Source of the DNA: Cyclobacterium qasimii M12-11B
Lineage (GTDB): Bacteria > Bacteroidota > Bacteroidia > Cytophagales > Cyclobacteriaceae
Assembly: GCF_000427295.1 (NCBI RefSeq)
Contig: NZ_ATNM01000065.1
Location: 5,613-69,612 of the forward strand
Length of the DNA stretch: 64,000 nucleotides
Direction: 5' to 3'
Shown here: one piece after another, positions 19,100 to 27,416 of the stretch
How positions within the stretch are numbered: position 1 is the first letter of the stretch
Layout of the letters: every line of letters begins with the position of its first letter
Notes under the pieces: model-generated
Databases searched by the model: none
Told to the model about the DNA's origin: nothing
The model's input: the letters and a program-made list of their open reading frames with translations, nothing else
Program-made: the position numbers and the translations under genes

Positions 19100-19102
19100 T
19101 TA

Positions 19103-19551
19103 GTAGCAAGTACTACCGCTGACTTCTTACAGAGAGCAGAAAGCCTATTAGATCATCCGATATTAATCCTAAAAATCGGCAAATTAATCTTCCTTTACAA
19201 AAGAAATTTTGAAGAAATAATCCCAGGGTTGATAAAGTTCCTAAGCTTGCAAAACAAAAGTGAATTCAAGTTCACCATATCGTGGTACAGGTTACCGAAA
19301 TCTACACTAAAATGCATGTGTTAATGGCGTGAGTTTTATATGCGGATTCATAAAAAGCTTCAACAGCAATTTTAATTGGAAAAAAATCAGGTATATTTTT
19401 GCAACATTAAAATTTAACCCTACATTTGCAATCCAAATCGGGTGATTTACCGCTGCTAATTGCTTTAAGCGTACTTCATACCACTTGGTTAATTTGTTGA
19501 AAAAATAGTAATTAGAAGGTTAAAAGTAACCTAAAACTAATTTAAAATATT
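19103..19551. other. 450-bp gap between the broken sulfatase and the tRNA cluster
   Basis: AT-rich sequence with no supported gene on either strand. It starts exactly where the sulfatase homology ends and runs up to the first tRNA half. It is the likely site of the rearrangement that removed the sulfatase 5' half. I see no insertion-sequence ends or transposase remnants. Confidence 0.4.
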
Positions 19552-19602
19552 GCGAGTTTAGCTCAGTTGGTTCAGAGCATTCCGATTTTAATCGGAAGGG
19601 TC
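19552..19602 (+). pseudogene. tRNA 5' half with hairpin anticodon arm (copy 1)
   Basis: It matches the acceptor strand and D arm of the neighbouring tRNA-Val (GAGTTTAGCTCAGTTGGTTC, then AGAGCA). The anticodon arm is replaced by the palindrome TTCCGATTTTAATCGGAA. After GGGTC the match ends, with no T arm or 3' acceptor strand. It is not a functional tRNA. Confidence 0.75.
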
Positions 19603-19627
19603 ATGTGATCGATTGTTAAAACGTATT

Positions 19628-19702
19628 GGGAGTTTAGCTCAGTTGGTTCAGAGCATCTGCCTTACAAGCAGAGGGTCGGGGGTTCGAATCCCTCAACTCC
19701 CA
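19628..19702 (+). tRNA. tRNA-Val (anticodon TAC), copy 1
   Basis: A complete 75-nt cloverleaf. The acceptor GGGAGTT pairs with AACTCCC, followed by A. The D arm is GCTC...GAGC. The anticodon stem is TCTGC/GCAGA with the loop CTTACAA, giving anticodon TAC (valine). The T arm is GGGGG TTCGAAT CCCTC with one G-T pair. CCA is not encoded. It is identical to the copy at 19872-19946. Confidence 0.96.
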
Positions 19703-19769
19703 CAATAATTATAAATCACATTTCCGGTAAAAGTACCGGTTTAACAATACAAGTTGTTAAAAGCATATT

Positions 19770-19820
19770 GGGAGTTTAGCTCAGTTGGTTCAGAGCATTC
19801 CGATTTTAATCGGAAGGGTC
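19770..19820 (+). pseudogene. tRNA 5' half with hairpin anticodon arm (copy 2)
   Basis: Nearly identical to the half at 19552-19602. It has the same acceptor strand and D arm, the same TTCCGATTTTAATCGGAA palindrome in place of the anticodon arm, and a break after GGGTC. It lies 51 bp upstream of the second complete tRNA-Val. Confidence 0.75.
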
Positions 19821-19871
19821 AAAAGAACGAATTCTTAACTCTTATATCTTTCAAAACAGCATTAAAATATT

Positions 19872-19946
19872 GGGAGTTTAGCTCAGTTGGTTCAGAGCAT
19901 CTGCCTTACAAGCAGAGGGTCGGGGGTTCGAATCCCTCAACTCCCA
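19872..19946 (+). tRNA. tRNA-Val (anticodon TAC), copy 2
   Basis: The same 75-nt sequence as the tRNA at 19628-19702, with loop CTTACAA and anticodon TAC. It is followed directly by a terminator hairpin and then, 32 bp on, by the GIY-YIG nuclease gene. Confidence 0.96.
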
Positions 19947-19949
19947 CAT

Positions 19950-19973
19950 CAAGCCTTTTAATAAGGCTTTTTT
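19950..19973 (+). terminator. tRNA terminator hairpin (copy A)
   Basis: AAGCCTT / AAGGCTT stem with the loop TTAA, followed by a T run, right behind the tRNA-Val. The same hairpin recurs 350 bp downstream at about 20300-20323 in the duplicated unit. Confidence 0.75.
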
Positions 19974-19978
19974 ATTTC

Positions 19979-20236
19979 ATGTCATGCCATTTTTACATAT
20001 TGTTTTCCGGCATTAAAAACCGTTTTTATATCGGCGCAACCTGTGATGACCTTAAGGAAAGGGTTCGCAAACATAATTCAAACCATAAGAAGGGATTTAC
20101 CGGAACGGTAGGTGACTGGGAGGTTATTTATTCTGAAAGCTTTGAAACTAAGGAGGAAGCCTTTGCCAGAGAGCGAGAAGTTAAAAAATGGAAAAGCCGA
20201 AAGAAGATACTAGACCTTCTTAATTCCAAACCATAA
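19979..20236 (+). CDS. Small GIY-YIG nuclease-domain protein
   Basis: An 85-residue protein that is a single GIY-YIG endonuclease domain of the UvrC/YhbQ type. Visible parts are the first strand FYILFSG, the second strand RFYIGATCDDLKERVRKHN (YIG, and the catalytic Arg region), and a C-terminal EEAFAREREVKKWKSRKK helix with the family Glu. I start it at the ATG at 19979. The same frame stays open back through the tRNA gene, but that extension is just translated tRNA and is not credible. The cassette of tRNA 3' part, terminator and nuclease gene is duplicated right after it. In Bacteroidota such small nucleases often occur in several copies. Their role is unknown, and a selfish or repair role is inference. 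Confidence 0.8.
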   Translation: MSCHFYILFSGIKNRFYIGATCDDLKERVRKHNSNHKKGFTGTVGDWEVIYSESFETKEEAFAREREVKKWKSRKKILDLLNSKP

Positions 20237-20240
20237 TACC

Positions 20241-20296
20241 TCAGAGCATTCCGATTTACATCGGAAGGGTCGGGGGTTCGAATCCCTCAACACCCA
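20241..20296 (+). pseudogene. tRNA 3' half with hairpin anticodon arm
   Basis: It starts inside the D arm (TCAGAGCA), carries the palindrome TTCCGATTTACATCGGAA instead of a normal anticodon arm, and then has an intact T arm and 3' strand (TCGGGGGTTCGAATCCC, then TCAACACCCACA). The 5' acceptor strand is missing. It complements the two 5' halves upstream. Confidence 0.75.
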
Positions 20297-20328
20297 CACC
20301 AAGCCTTTTGATAAGGCTTTTTTATTTC

Positions 20329-20528
20329 ATGTCCTGCCATTTTTACATATTGTTTTCTTAGATTAAAAACCGTTTTTATATCGGCGCAACATGTGATGAC
20401 CTTAAGGAAAGGGTTCGCAAACATAATTCAAACCATAAGAAGACATTTACTGGCAAGGTCGGTGACTGGGAAGTTGTTTATACTGAAAGCTTTGAAACCA
20501 AAGACGAGGCCTTTTCCAGAGAGACACA
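20329..20528 (+). pseudogene. Decayed second copy of the GIY-YIG nuclease gene
   Basis: Close repeat of 19979-20171, offset by 350 bp, sharing for example TTAAGGAAAGGGTTCGCAAA. It has an early in-frame stop (TAG where copy A has GGC, in TGTTTTCTTAG) and ends after ...TTTTCCAGAGAG, where the match to copy A stops. The last third of the gene is missing. Many third-position differences from copy A suggest that the duplication is not recent. Confidence 0.85.
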
Positions 20529-20727
20529 GCAACACATCTCAATATTGATGAAATAACACTTCCTCAATGGGAAATGAATGGCCGGCTAAAGGAAAAAAAT
20601 GTAGCTCGATGGAAGTTTCCGTAAATCTCATTTAGTCAAAATGATCATTTTCTTATTCAAAAAATCTTTCATGACGCTTTTCCTTTTTTTATAAACCGAC
20701 AGACATTACTTAAGCTGAATCTTTTAA

Positions 20728-20764
20728 TGCAATAAAAAAGGCCACCATTAAGGTGACCTTTTTA
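20728..20764 (-). terminator. Terminator of the degQ-like gene
   Basis: On the minus strand AAAGGTCACC and GGTGGCCTTT form a 10-bp stem (one G-T pair) with a 5-base loop and a T run, 38 bp past the stop codon at 20802. Confidence 0.8.
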
Positions 20765-20801
20765 TATTTAGTAAGTTGATTGTACTTGATGATCTATTCT
20801 A

Positions 20802-22283
20802 TTATAGACTCAATTCATAATAAGAACGCTGCCCATTTGGATAGACTCCTAAAATAATTACTTCTTCTCCCTCGTAGTTCTTAAGGGCTTTGATCACATC
20901 CTCACCTGTAAGGATTTTGATCCTTCCGATTTTAGTGATTATAAAGCCTTCTTGAACACCTGCATCTTTCCATGATTTATTGTCGATGGAGGATATTGTC
21001 GCTCCACCTTCAAGTTCAAGTCTAGCTTTGTACTCTACTTTTAAGTCTTCAAAGACTACTCCTTCAAATTCCGTAATTTTTGGAATTGTCTTAACCACGA
21101 CCTTCGTATCTCCTGATACATTCTTAAGTGTTGCCGTAGTCGTCATTTCTTTCCCGTCCCGAAGGAATTTAACATTAATCTTATCTCCAGGACGCTTTCT
21201 AGCGACCCTTTCTTGTAGGGAGGAGGTTGTGTACGTATCTGCACCATCAATGCCTATGATAATATCTCCTCTTTGTAAACCTGCTTCTTCGCCACCACTG
21301 CCTTCATTGACTTTATCAACGAAGACACCTCTGTCAGCTTTCACTTCTTCACCAATTGACTCCGCAAGGTCAGCATTTACATCCCTGATAATTACACCAA
21401 GCAATCCTCTCTGTACAGTGCCAAATTCTAAAAGATCATCCATTACTTTTTTTGCAATGCTACTTGGAACTGCAAATGAATATCCACTAAAACCACCTGT
21501 TCTTGAGGCAATGGCTGTATTGACCCCAATAATCTCTCCATTAAGGTTTACCAATGGTCCGCCCGAGTTTCCTGGGTTAACAGCTGCATCAGTCTGGATA
21601 AATGACTCTACTTGCATATTGCTCTCATCTCGGAGGATGCCAATATTTCTTGATTTGGCGCTGATGATACCAGCAGTTACCGTTGAATTCAATTCGTAAG
21701 GATTACCTACTGCTAGAACCCATTCTCCAATTTGAGCCTCATCTGAGTTTCCAAAGGGAATAAAAGGCAGGTTATTCGCATCAATCTTTAGCAATGCAAG
21801 ATCCGTTGTTGGATCTAAACCTATTACCCTGGCAGTAAACCGCCTGTTGTCCTCTAAGGTAATCTCTACCTTCGAAGCATTTTCTATCACGTGATTGTTG
21901 GTCACGATGTATCCATCTTCGGAAATAATTGCACCAGATCCAGTGCTTTTACCTTCTCGTGGAGTGGCTTCGCCTCTTGGAGATCTGAAACCAAATAACT
22001 CTTCCATTGGATCCACACCTTGTTGGCTCCTACTTGTGGTTACTGTACTTCTTACGTGTACTACAGCAGGCGTTACTTGAGCTGCTGAAGCCACAAAATT
22101 AATTCCTTCAGGAATCACAAACTTGTCATCACTAAGCCAATTCACCAAACTGGCGTTTTGCTTTTCAGTAAAATTTGTGGTGGAATCTTGATTGGTTTGT
22201 AAAAAACCCACACCAAGAACTGCTACAAATCCCCCTATTAAAGAAGCGAGCACGATTCCAAGGAAAAACTGTTTTCTATTCAT
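20802..22283 (-). CDS. DegQ/HtrA-type periplasmic serine protease (Do family)
   Basis: Envelope quality-control protease and chaperone. It has an N-terminal membrane or signal segment (residues 8-28), then a trypsin-like domain with His131 (TNNHVIE), Asp161 (TTDLALLK) and Ser240 (NPGNSGGPL), a complete triad. Two PDZ domains follow, at about 285-385 (GLLGVIIRDV...GDIIIGIDGA) and 405-490. The second ends in GQRSYYELSL. The 493-residue length is normal for Do proteases. It is transcribed alone and ends at a strong hairpin. The ~650-bp upstream region is long enough for regulation, but I see no clear envelope-stress sigma site. Confidence 0.95.
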   Translation of the reverse strand: MNRKQFFLGIVLASLIGGFVAVLGVGFLQTNQDSTTNFTEKQNASLVNWLSDDKFVIPEGINFVASAAQVTPAVVHVRSTVTTSRSQQGVDPMEELFGFRSPRGEATPREGKSTGSGAIISEDGYIVTNNHVIENASKVEITLEDNRRFTARVIGLDPTTDLALLKIDANNLPFIPFGNSDEAQIGEWVLAVGNPYELNSTVTAGIISAKSRNIGILRDESNMQVESFIQTDAAVNPGNSGGPLVNLNGEIIGVNTAIASRTGGFSGYSFAVPSSIAKKVMDDLLEFGTVQRGLLGVIIRDVNADLAESIGEEVKADRGVFVDKVNEGSGGEEAGLQRGDIIIGIDGADTYTTSSLQERVARKRPGDKINVKFLRDGKEMTTTATLKNVSGDTKVVVKTIPKITEFEGVVFEDLKVEYKARLELEGGATISSIDNKSWKDAGVQEGFIITKIGRIKILTGEDVIKALKNYEGEEVIILGVYPNGQRSYYELSL

Positions 22284-22940
22284 TGTATACCTTTCTTTTA
22301 AATTAAATCAATTAACACGAAATATTCTTTCATATTGTTACTTCTAAAACGATGCCAGTTGGGTTTTAGGTTTGCTATTTAACAGCATTTAACATAAAAA
22401 AGAGTATTTCTTTCAGCATATTCTTAAATAATCACCAAAAACAAAATAAACAATGCCCTCATACTAAAGAAGGCAATTTCAATATAACTCATTAACAACA
22501 ATTTGCAACGAGAAAAAGTTAATGTAAAGTTTGTTTTATTTTTTAATCCTTAAAAACAGTCCATTTAGATCTGTTTTTTATAACCATGATTATACAACAT
22601 AACGAATAGAAGCCTGTTCTCCACTTTCTTAGAAAACAATGTAATCGAAAGACAATCAGCACTTTTATAGTAAAAACGGACACCTCATGAAACGGTCTAC
22701 ACAGCTAATGCCCCATTTAACTTATCCTGCATACAGCTCAAGGTAAGAGAAATGTAGAATTGCAGCCGTAAAAATCAGCATCATTGTTTATGCCACGGTG
22801 ACACACCTCCAATTGGAATAAGTAAAACAGTTAGAAAACAGAAAGCACCACTTTAGCGAAACCCTTTTTAAACCAGCCTTAACTGACTGCCATTTTGACA
22901 CTTTTCGAAATGCATTCGCTAGCATAAAAGCACAAAACGG
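22284..22940. other. 657-bp gap upstream of degQ
   Basis: No supported gene. The first ~60 bp next to degQ presumably hold its promoter. The middle part (22600-22720) contains a stretch that loosely resembles 3324-3360 (CTTTCT.AG.AA...TGTAATCG), which may be a trace of an old repeat. The part near 22850-22940 is followed directly by the stop of the kelch-symporter gene. Confidence 0.35.
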
Positions 22941-25498
22941 TTATTTTTTTATCATTGACTTATAAGTGAGGCCTTCAGGCTGGCTTTTACCTTTGGGGAA
23001 TATTAAACTAAAAACAAACCCAATGACAACACAACTTAGCACACCTACAGCGCCATAGAGGTATCCATTCACATCTGTATACCTGCTGACCATAAAAGTA
23101 ATCCCAGCCCCTGAAAGCGTCCCAATAATCACTCCAATTGCATTGGCTCTTTGACTAAATATCGCCAGGATAAAAACACCTGCCAGACAGCCGCCAATCA
23201 TTCCCACTAACTTTTGGAACAAATCAAAAATAAACCCTACCTCAGTAGCTGCAATCCAAACGGCTGTTAAGGTCCCAAAAACCCCCATAATAACCGTAAC
23301 AGTCTTGGCCAATTTTAAGTACTCCCGATCTCTGAGCCCTGGCTTTAGGTACTTGTGAATGTCTGTGATGTAGGCCGTAGAGATACTGTTCATACTACTG
23401 TCCAGTGAAGACATACTTGCTGCAAAGATTCCAGCAATCACTAGCCCAGCAATACCCATAGGAAGTTCTGCTACTATATAGTAAGGCAATAGCTCTTCAG
23501 GATTGGCACTTCCAATTTTTTCTGGATTGGTGAGGTAATAAACAAATAGTACAGTTCCCAAACCAAAGAATAAAAATATCCCAGGAATCGTAATAATCCC
23601 ATTTGTCCAAAGACTTTTCGCCGCTGCTTTTTCATCTCTCACAGTAAGGTAACGTTGGATTACTACCTGATCTGAGGTATAAGGGATTAAATTTAAAAGA
23701 AAAACCCTACAATGGCCACCCAGAAAACCAGCTGTGTGTAATCCCAAGACCAGTCTACCAGCTTAAATTTATGGTATTCCATCCCTACGTCAATTACTGT
23801 AGAAAAACCGCCATCAATATTGGCTATCGCTATAAATATGGATAGTAACGCTCCTCCTAACAATACCACAACCTGAATTACATCTGTCCAAATCACGGCT
23901 TCCATACCACCCAAAACCGTATAGATGGTACTGAAAACGCCCATTATGGCGATACACAAAAAAATATCCATATTGGTTACCGACGAGATCGCTATGGCTG
24001 GTAAATAAAGTACCACACCCATACGGGCCAACTGAAATACAATAAAAGTCAAGCTACCCAGAAGGCGAACCCTTACATCAAACCTCAACTCCAGGTATTC
24101 ATAGGCCGTAGTAATGTTTAAACGCTTAAAAAAGGGCAGGTAAAATTTAATAATCAAAGGTACAATCGCTAAAATCATAAAGGAGCCCACTGCCAGGCGC
24201 CAATTGGTGGCATAAACAATGACTGGAATGGCCATAAAGGTAATTGCACTTAACTGTGTACCATATATACTTAGTCCTGCTGCCCACCAAGGTATGCGCT
24301 TCCCTGCCAGAAAATATTCCGTGGTGGTATTTTCTCTACTTGAAAAATAGAAGCCAATCCCAAGCATACAAGCCAAATAAGCGCCTAAAGTAGTCCAGTT
24401 GGCCCAACCAAATGGATTGTGTACGGATAAGCCAAAAACTTTAGGCGACCTAACGCCTGGGCCTTTTTCTCCATTTGGAACAACCCAAAAACCATCCCAA
24501 TAGACAGATGGGGCAGTAACCCTGGAAGTACCCTCAGGCATGTCTCCCATTTCTACCCATTCCTCAGAATTGGTATTGTAAGCCAGCATTTTATCCAAAA
24601 ACCCAGGATGACTTGCAGGGTCAGTATGCGTCAATGTTTTTTCATCCAGACCACCGGGAATCAAAATATGGTCTCCACCCAAACTGAATGCTGGCGAAGG
24701 TGCTGCGGCAACACCTCTGGGCAAATCTTTTAATTTCTCCCAAATTCCTTGTGCAGGTTGATCTCCAGGAATAAATCGGTAAGCATCCTTTAACAAGGTC
24801 CTGCCTAAACTTTCGTCTGTGTTTTTATAAAGGCCAAAACCACTAAAAATATAAAATGCCTCTTTGTGTGAAGCGGCTACAGCCTGGATTCTAGCCATAC
24901 CTGGAAATGCAGGGCCTTCCTCCCACTTCATCTCTGCTTTGCTTTTCTTTAAATCAAGATAATAGAATTTTGTCTCTGCAAGGCCAGTAGCGGTCTTCTG
25001 CCCTCCTAAAACATAAAATACCCCGTCCAGAATTGTTCCTGTCATGCTTGCCAATGGAACTGGAAGCGGTGGGTAATCATTTTCCAAAACAATTTCTCCC
25101 TTACGATAAACCAGGCTAATGACCAAATTGCTATGCGCTTTGGCATCATTTCCACCTATAATCCAAACCTTATTTTTGTAACTTCCGGAAACAGAATAAG
25201 CCAATGGTTGTGGTAACTTTTGCCCCGCAACTGTCCAGCCCGCTTCAGTGTTTTCCATAAAGTAAATCTCATCATACCATACTTTTTCACCACCTTCCCA
25301 AGGCCTCTTTTCTGGAAAATTAGCACCGCCACCTACTAATAAAGCACCATTACTCACGCCTGCAAACATTCCAGCAAAACCCTCTTTGTCCGGAATAGCA
25401 GGCAATTCCTCCCATCTTACTTCTTTACCAACTGCTTGAAAAACTACAAGAATAAAAAATAGAGTAACAAATAAGTATCTTTCCAGCGTTGAATGCAT
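22941..25498 (-). pseudogene. Kelch (NanM-like mutarotase) domain fused to a sodium/solute symporter, one frameshift
   Basis: Residues 1-22 are a signal peptide. Residues ~25-360 form a kelch propeller of the cyclically permuted mutarotase type (ALLVGGGANFPEKRPWEGG, WIIGGNDAKAH, FYVLGGQKTATG, ILIPGG). In NanM relatives this domain speeds sialic-acid anomer exchange. From ~370 on it is an SSS-family transporter (YFLAGKRIPWWAAGLSIYGT, TSDQVVIQRYLT, SMSSLDSSMNSISTA). One base is missing in the A run at 23696-23699, splitting the gene after VAIVGFFF; the repaired text reads on into LNLIPYTSDQ. The fused protein is about 850 residues. Periplasmic propeller plus transporter suggests that a sugar acid is tautomerised and then imported. 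It is the last gene of the island operon, 32 bp after the Gfo/Idh gene. Confidence 0.85.
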
Positions 25499-25530
25499 TT
25501 TTATATTGAATTATAGTAATTATTTTTAAT

Positions 25531-26538
25531 TTAATGTAGCCTTATAGGCGCTCCTGTAGCAGCAGAATCAAAAGCTGCAAATAAAACTTCCATGGCTTTT
25601 AAGGTAAGCCCACCAGAAGCAATTGGCTCTCGGTCTTCCATTATAGCTTTGGAAAACTCCTCCCATTGATTGACCAAAGCTTCATTCATCCAATCTTCGG
25701 AATAGGAATCAGGTAGAAGCTGATAATTTTGATCCTTTCCCAAGAAAGTACCTTTGGTATTGTCAATTTTAAGACTGCCTGTGCTTCCGTTAAAATCGAT
25801 GCAGATATCATTCACGCCATTTTTAAATCCTGAGTAATGCAGGGAAGCTTTCTGACCGTTTTTGAAACCCAGCATAATCACCCCTCCATCCTCTACTTCA
25901 TCTTCATGAAAAGCATTGGTCATTTTGGCATAAACACTGCTGACATCAGAAGGTATCAAAGCACACAAGGCATCCAATTGATGGATGGCTACAGTGAGCA
26001 AATATCCTCCACCAGAAACCTTCTTCAAGTGCCAATCCTTCCGATCACCATGTTTCCAAAATGATATTGAGCTGGCTTTAACCATGTATATTTCACCAAT
26101 TTCTCCAGAAGCAATAGCAGTTTTTGCAGCAATAAAAGAAGGTGAAAATTGAGCGACTTGCCCAATCATTAACTTTACGCCTGATTTAACACTGGCTTCA
26201 TGGATGGCTTTACAGTCTGAATAAGTTGATGCCATAGGCTTTTCTAGCAAAATATGCTTTCCTGCGGCAGCGGCCTCAAGAGCAATCTTTGTATGCAAAT
26301 GGTGGGGCGTGGCAATAAGAACGGCACCTATCTCAGGATCACATATCAATTCGCGGTAATCTGTAACTCCTTTAAGATTGTATTTGTCAGTGAGTATGGA
26401 TAATGAAGCTGCATCTCTTCTGCAAATTGCCTTCAATTCAAGTGATGGGATTTTTTGTATGGCTTCAATATGTCTTGAGCTAAAATTTCCCGCACCTATA
26501 ATTCCAATCCCTATCATTTCCTTCTTTGTTCTGTCCAT
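25531..26538 (-). CDS. Gfo/Idh/MocA-family oxidoreductase
   Basis: A 335-residue NAD(P)-dependent sugar or sugar-acid oxidoreductase. The Rossmann motif GIGIIGAGNFSSRH (12-25) is followed by AVLIATPHHLH and the family signature ILLEKPMASTYSDCKA with the catalytic Lys of EKP. A substrate-domain segment GGGYLLTVAIHQLDAL carries the usual His. The family is broad. One known branch (NanY/NanOx) converts 2,7-anhydro-sialic acid to sialic acid, which would fit the neighbouring kelch-symporter, but this is inference. The start directly abuts the stop of the SMP-30 gene, so the two are co-transcribed. Confidence 0.88.
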   Translation of the reverse strand: MDRTKKEMIGIGIIGAGNFSSRHIEAIQKIPSLELKAICRRDAASLSILTDKYNLKGVTDYRELICDPEIGAVLIATPHHLHTKIALEAAAAGKHILLEKPMASTYSDCKAIHEASVKSGVKLMIGQVAQFSPSFIAAKTAIASGEIGEIYMVKASSISFWKHGDRKDWHLKKVSGGGYLLTVAIHQLDALCALIPSDVSSVYAKMTNAFHEDEVEDGGVIMLGFKNGQKASLHYSGFKNGVNDICIDFNGSTGSLKIDNTKGTFLGKDQNYQLLPDSYSEDWMNEALVNQWEEFSKAIMEDREPIASGGLTLKAMEVLFAAFDSAATGAPIRLH

Positions 26539-27411
26539 TTAATTCAATGGCATGCCTTCAATGCCAATGTTAATTCGGCTTACTTTACCTGGCCCTGGTT
26601 CGCCTACTCCACCTGTTATCCATAAATAGCCACCTGCAAAGCAAAGGTTGCTGGTAAGTGGAATACCCGAATCGTAGCTAGCGAGCAATTCCCCCTCCTC
26701 CGAAAGCACCTGTATGGCCTGCATTCCATAATGAGCAACCCATATTCTGCCTTCCCTATCCATCGCCAAACCATCCGGAAGGTTTCCGGTCTCCTTGTTT
26801 TTATCATTAAATGGCAAGGTTGCCAGCACCGTTAAGGAATCAGGGCTTGTTTCAGGAAGACTCAGGTCTATTTTCAATATCCTGTTTTTATAGCTTTCAG
26901 CGATGTACAATACATTTTTATCTTTATGGAACACAATGCCATTTGGGAAATCAATACCAGTGGCGACAGCATATGCCTCACCCTCCCAGCCTACAAAATA
27001 TACACCCCCATTGTGCCTTATGGAATCGGTGAAAAAGAAACCTTTGTCTGTATGCACTGCGACATCATTGGGACAACTGATCGTCACCCCATTGATTTCA
27101 GCAGGAGATACATCTCCCAGTAGCTTCCCCTCCCGGTCATACCTTGTTACTCTGGCAGACAAACTGTCACAGAGCAGGTGGTCTCCATTGGCTATGATCG
27201 CTTGTCCATTTGGCCGTTTTCCTTTGGCCCATAGTTTGGGTTTTTCATCTTGATACCGGTAAATTCCTTCACCTGCCAGATTCGTGTAATAAAGGAAACC
27301 ATCATTCCCTAAAACTGGCCCCTCTGTATAATATTCCAGCTCCAACATGATTTCTGGCTGGATGGCATTAGGATCAGGGAGCTTCTGGTGAATGTGGTTT
27401 CCTTTCTTCAT
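26539..27411 (-). CDS. SMP-30/gluconolactonase-family hydrolase
   Basis: A 290-residue six-bladed propeller that hydrolyses sugar lactones. Metal-ligand motifs of the family are present: TEGPVLGNDGFLYYTN (Glu, residue ~31), CPNDVAVHTDKGFFFTDS (Asn), FPNGIVFHKD and LPDGLAMDREGRIWVAHYG (Asp). There is no signal peptide, so it should act in the cytoplasm, after a dehydrogenase that makes a lactone. The adjacent Gfo/Idh enzyme is an obvious candidate. It lies 5 bp after the M81 gene. Confidence 0.87.
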   Translation of the reverse strand: MKKGNHIHQKLPDPNAIQPEIMLELEYYTEGPVLGNDGFLYYTNLAGEGIYRYQDEKPKLWAKGKRPNGQAIIANGDHLLCDSLSARVTRYDREGKLLGDVSPAEINGVTISCPNDVAVHTDKGFFFTDSIRHNGGVYFVGWEGEAYAVATGIDFPNGIVFHKDKNVLYIAESYKNRILKIDLSLPETSPDSLTVLATLPFNDKNKETGNLPDGLAMDREGRIWVAHYGMQAIQVLSEEGELLASYDSGIPLTSNLCFAGGYLWITGGVGEPGPGKVSRINIGIEGMPLN

Positions 27412-27416
27412 TTAAC

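Noticed and set aside
19754-19978. Long N-terminal extension of the GIY-YIG frame through the tRNA genes
   Set aside because: The extension is simply translated tRNA sequence (repeated WEFSSVGSEH); the nuclease domain starts at the ATG at 19979.
20980-21699. 239-codon open frame opposite the degQ-like gene
   Set aside because: It is the mirror of a clear HtrA protease with intact catalytic residues; its composition (Ser/Pro/Thr-rich) is typical of antisense frames.
22600-22720. Insertion-sequence remnant
   Set aside because: Short similarity to 3324-3360 only; no terminal repeats, target duplication or transposase frame could be seen.
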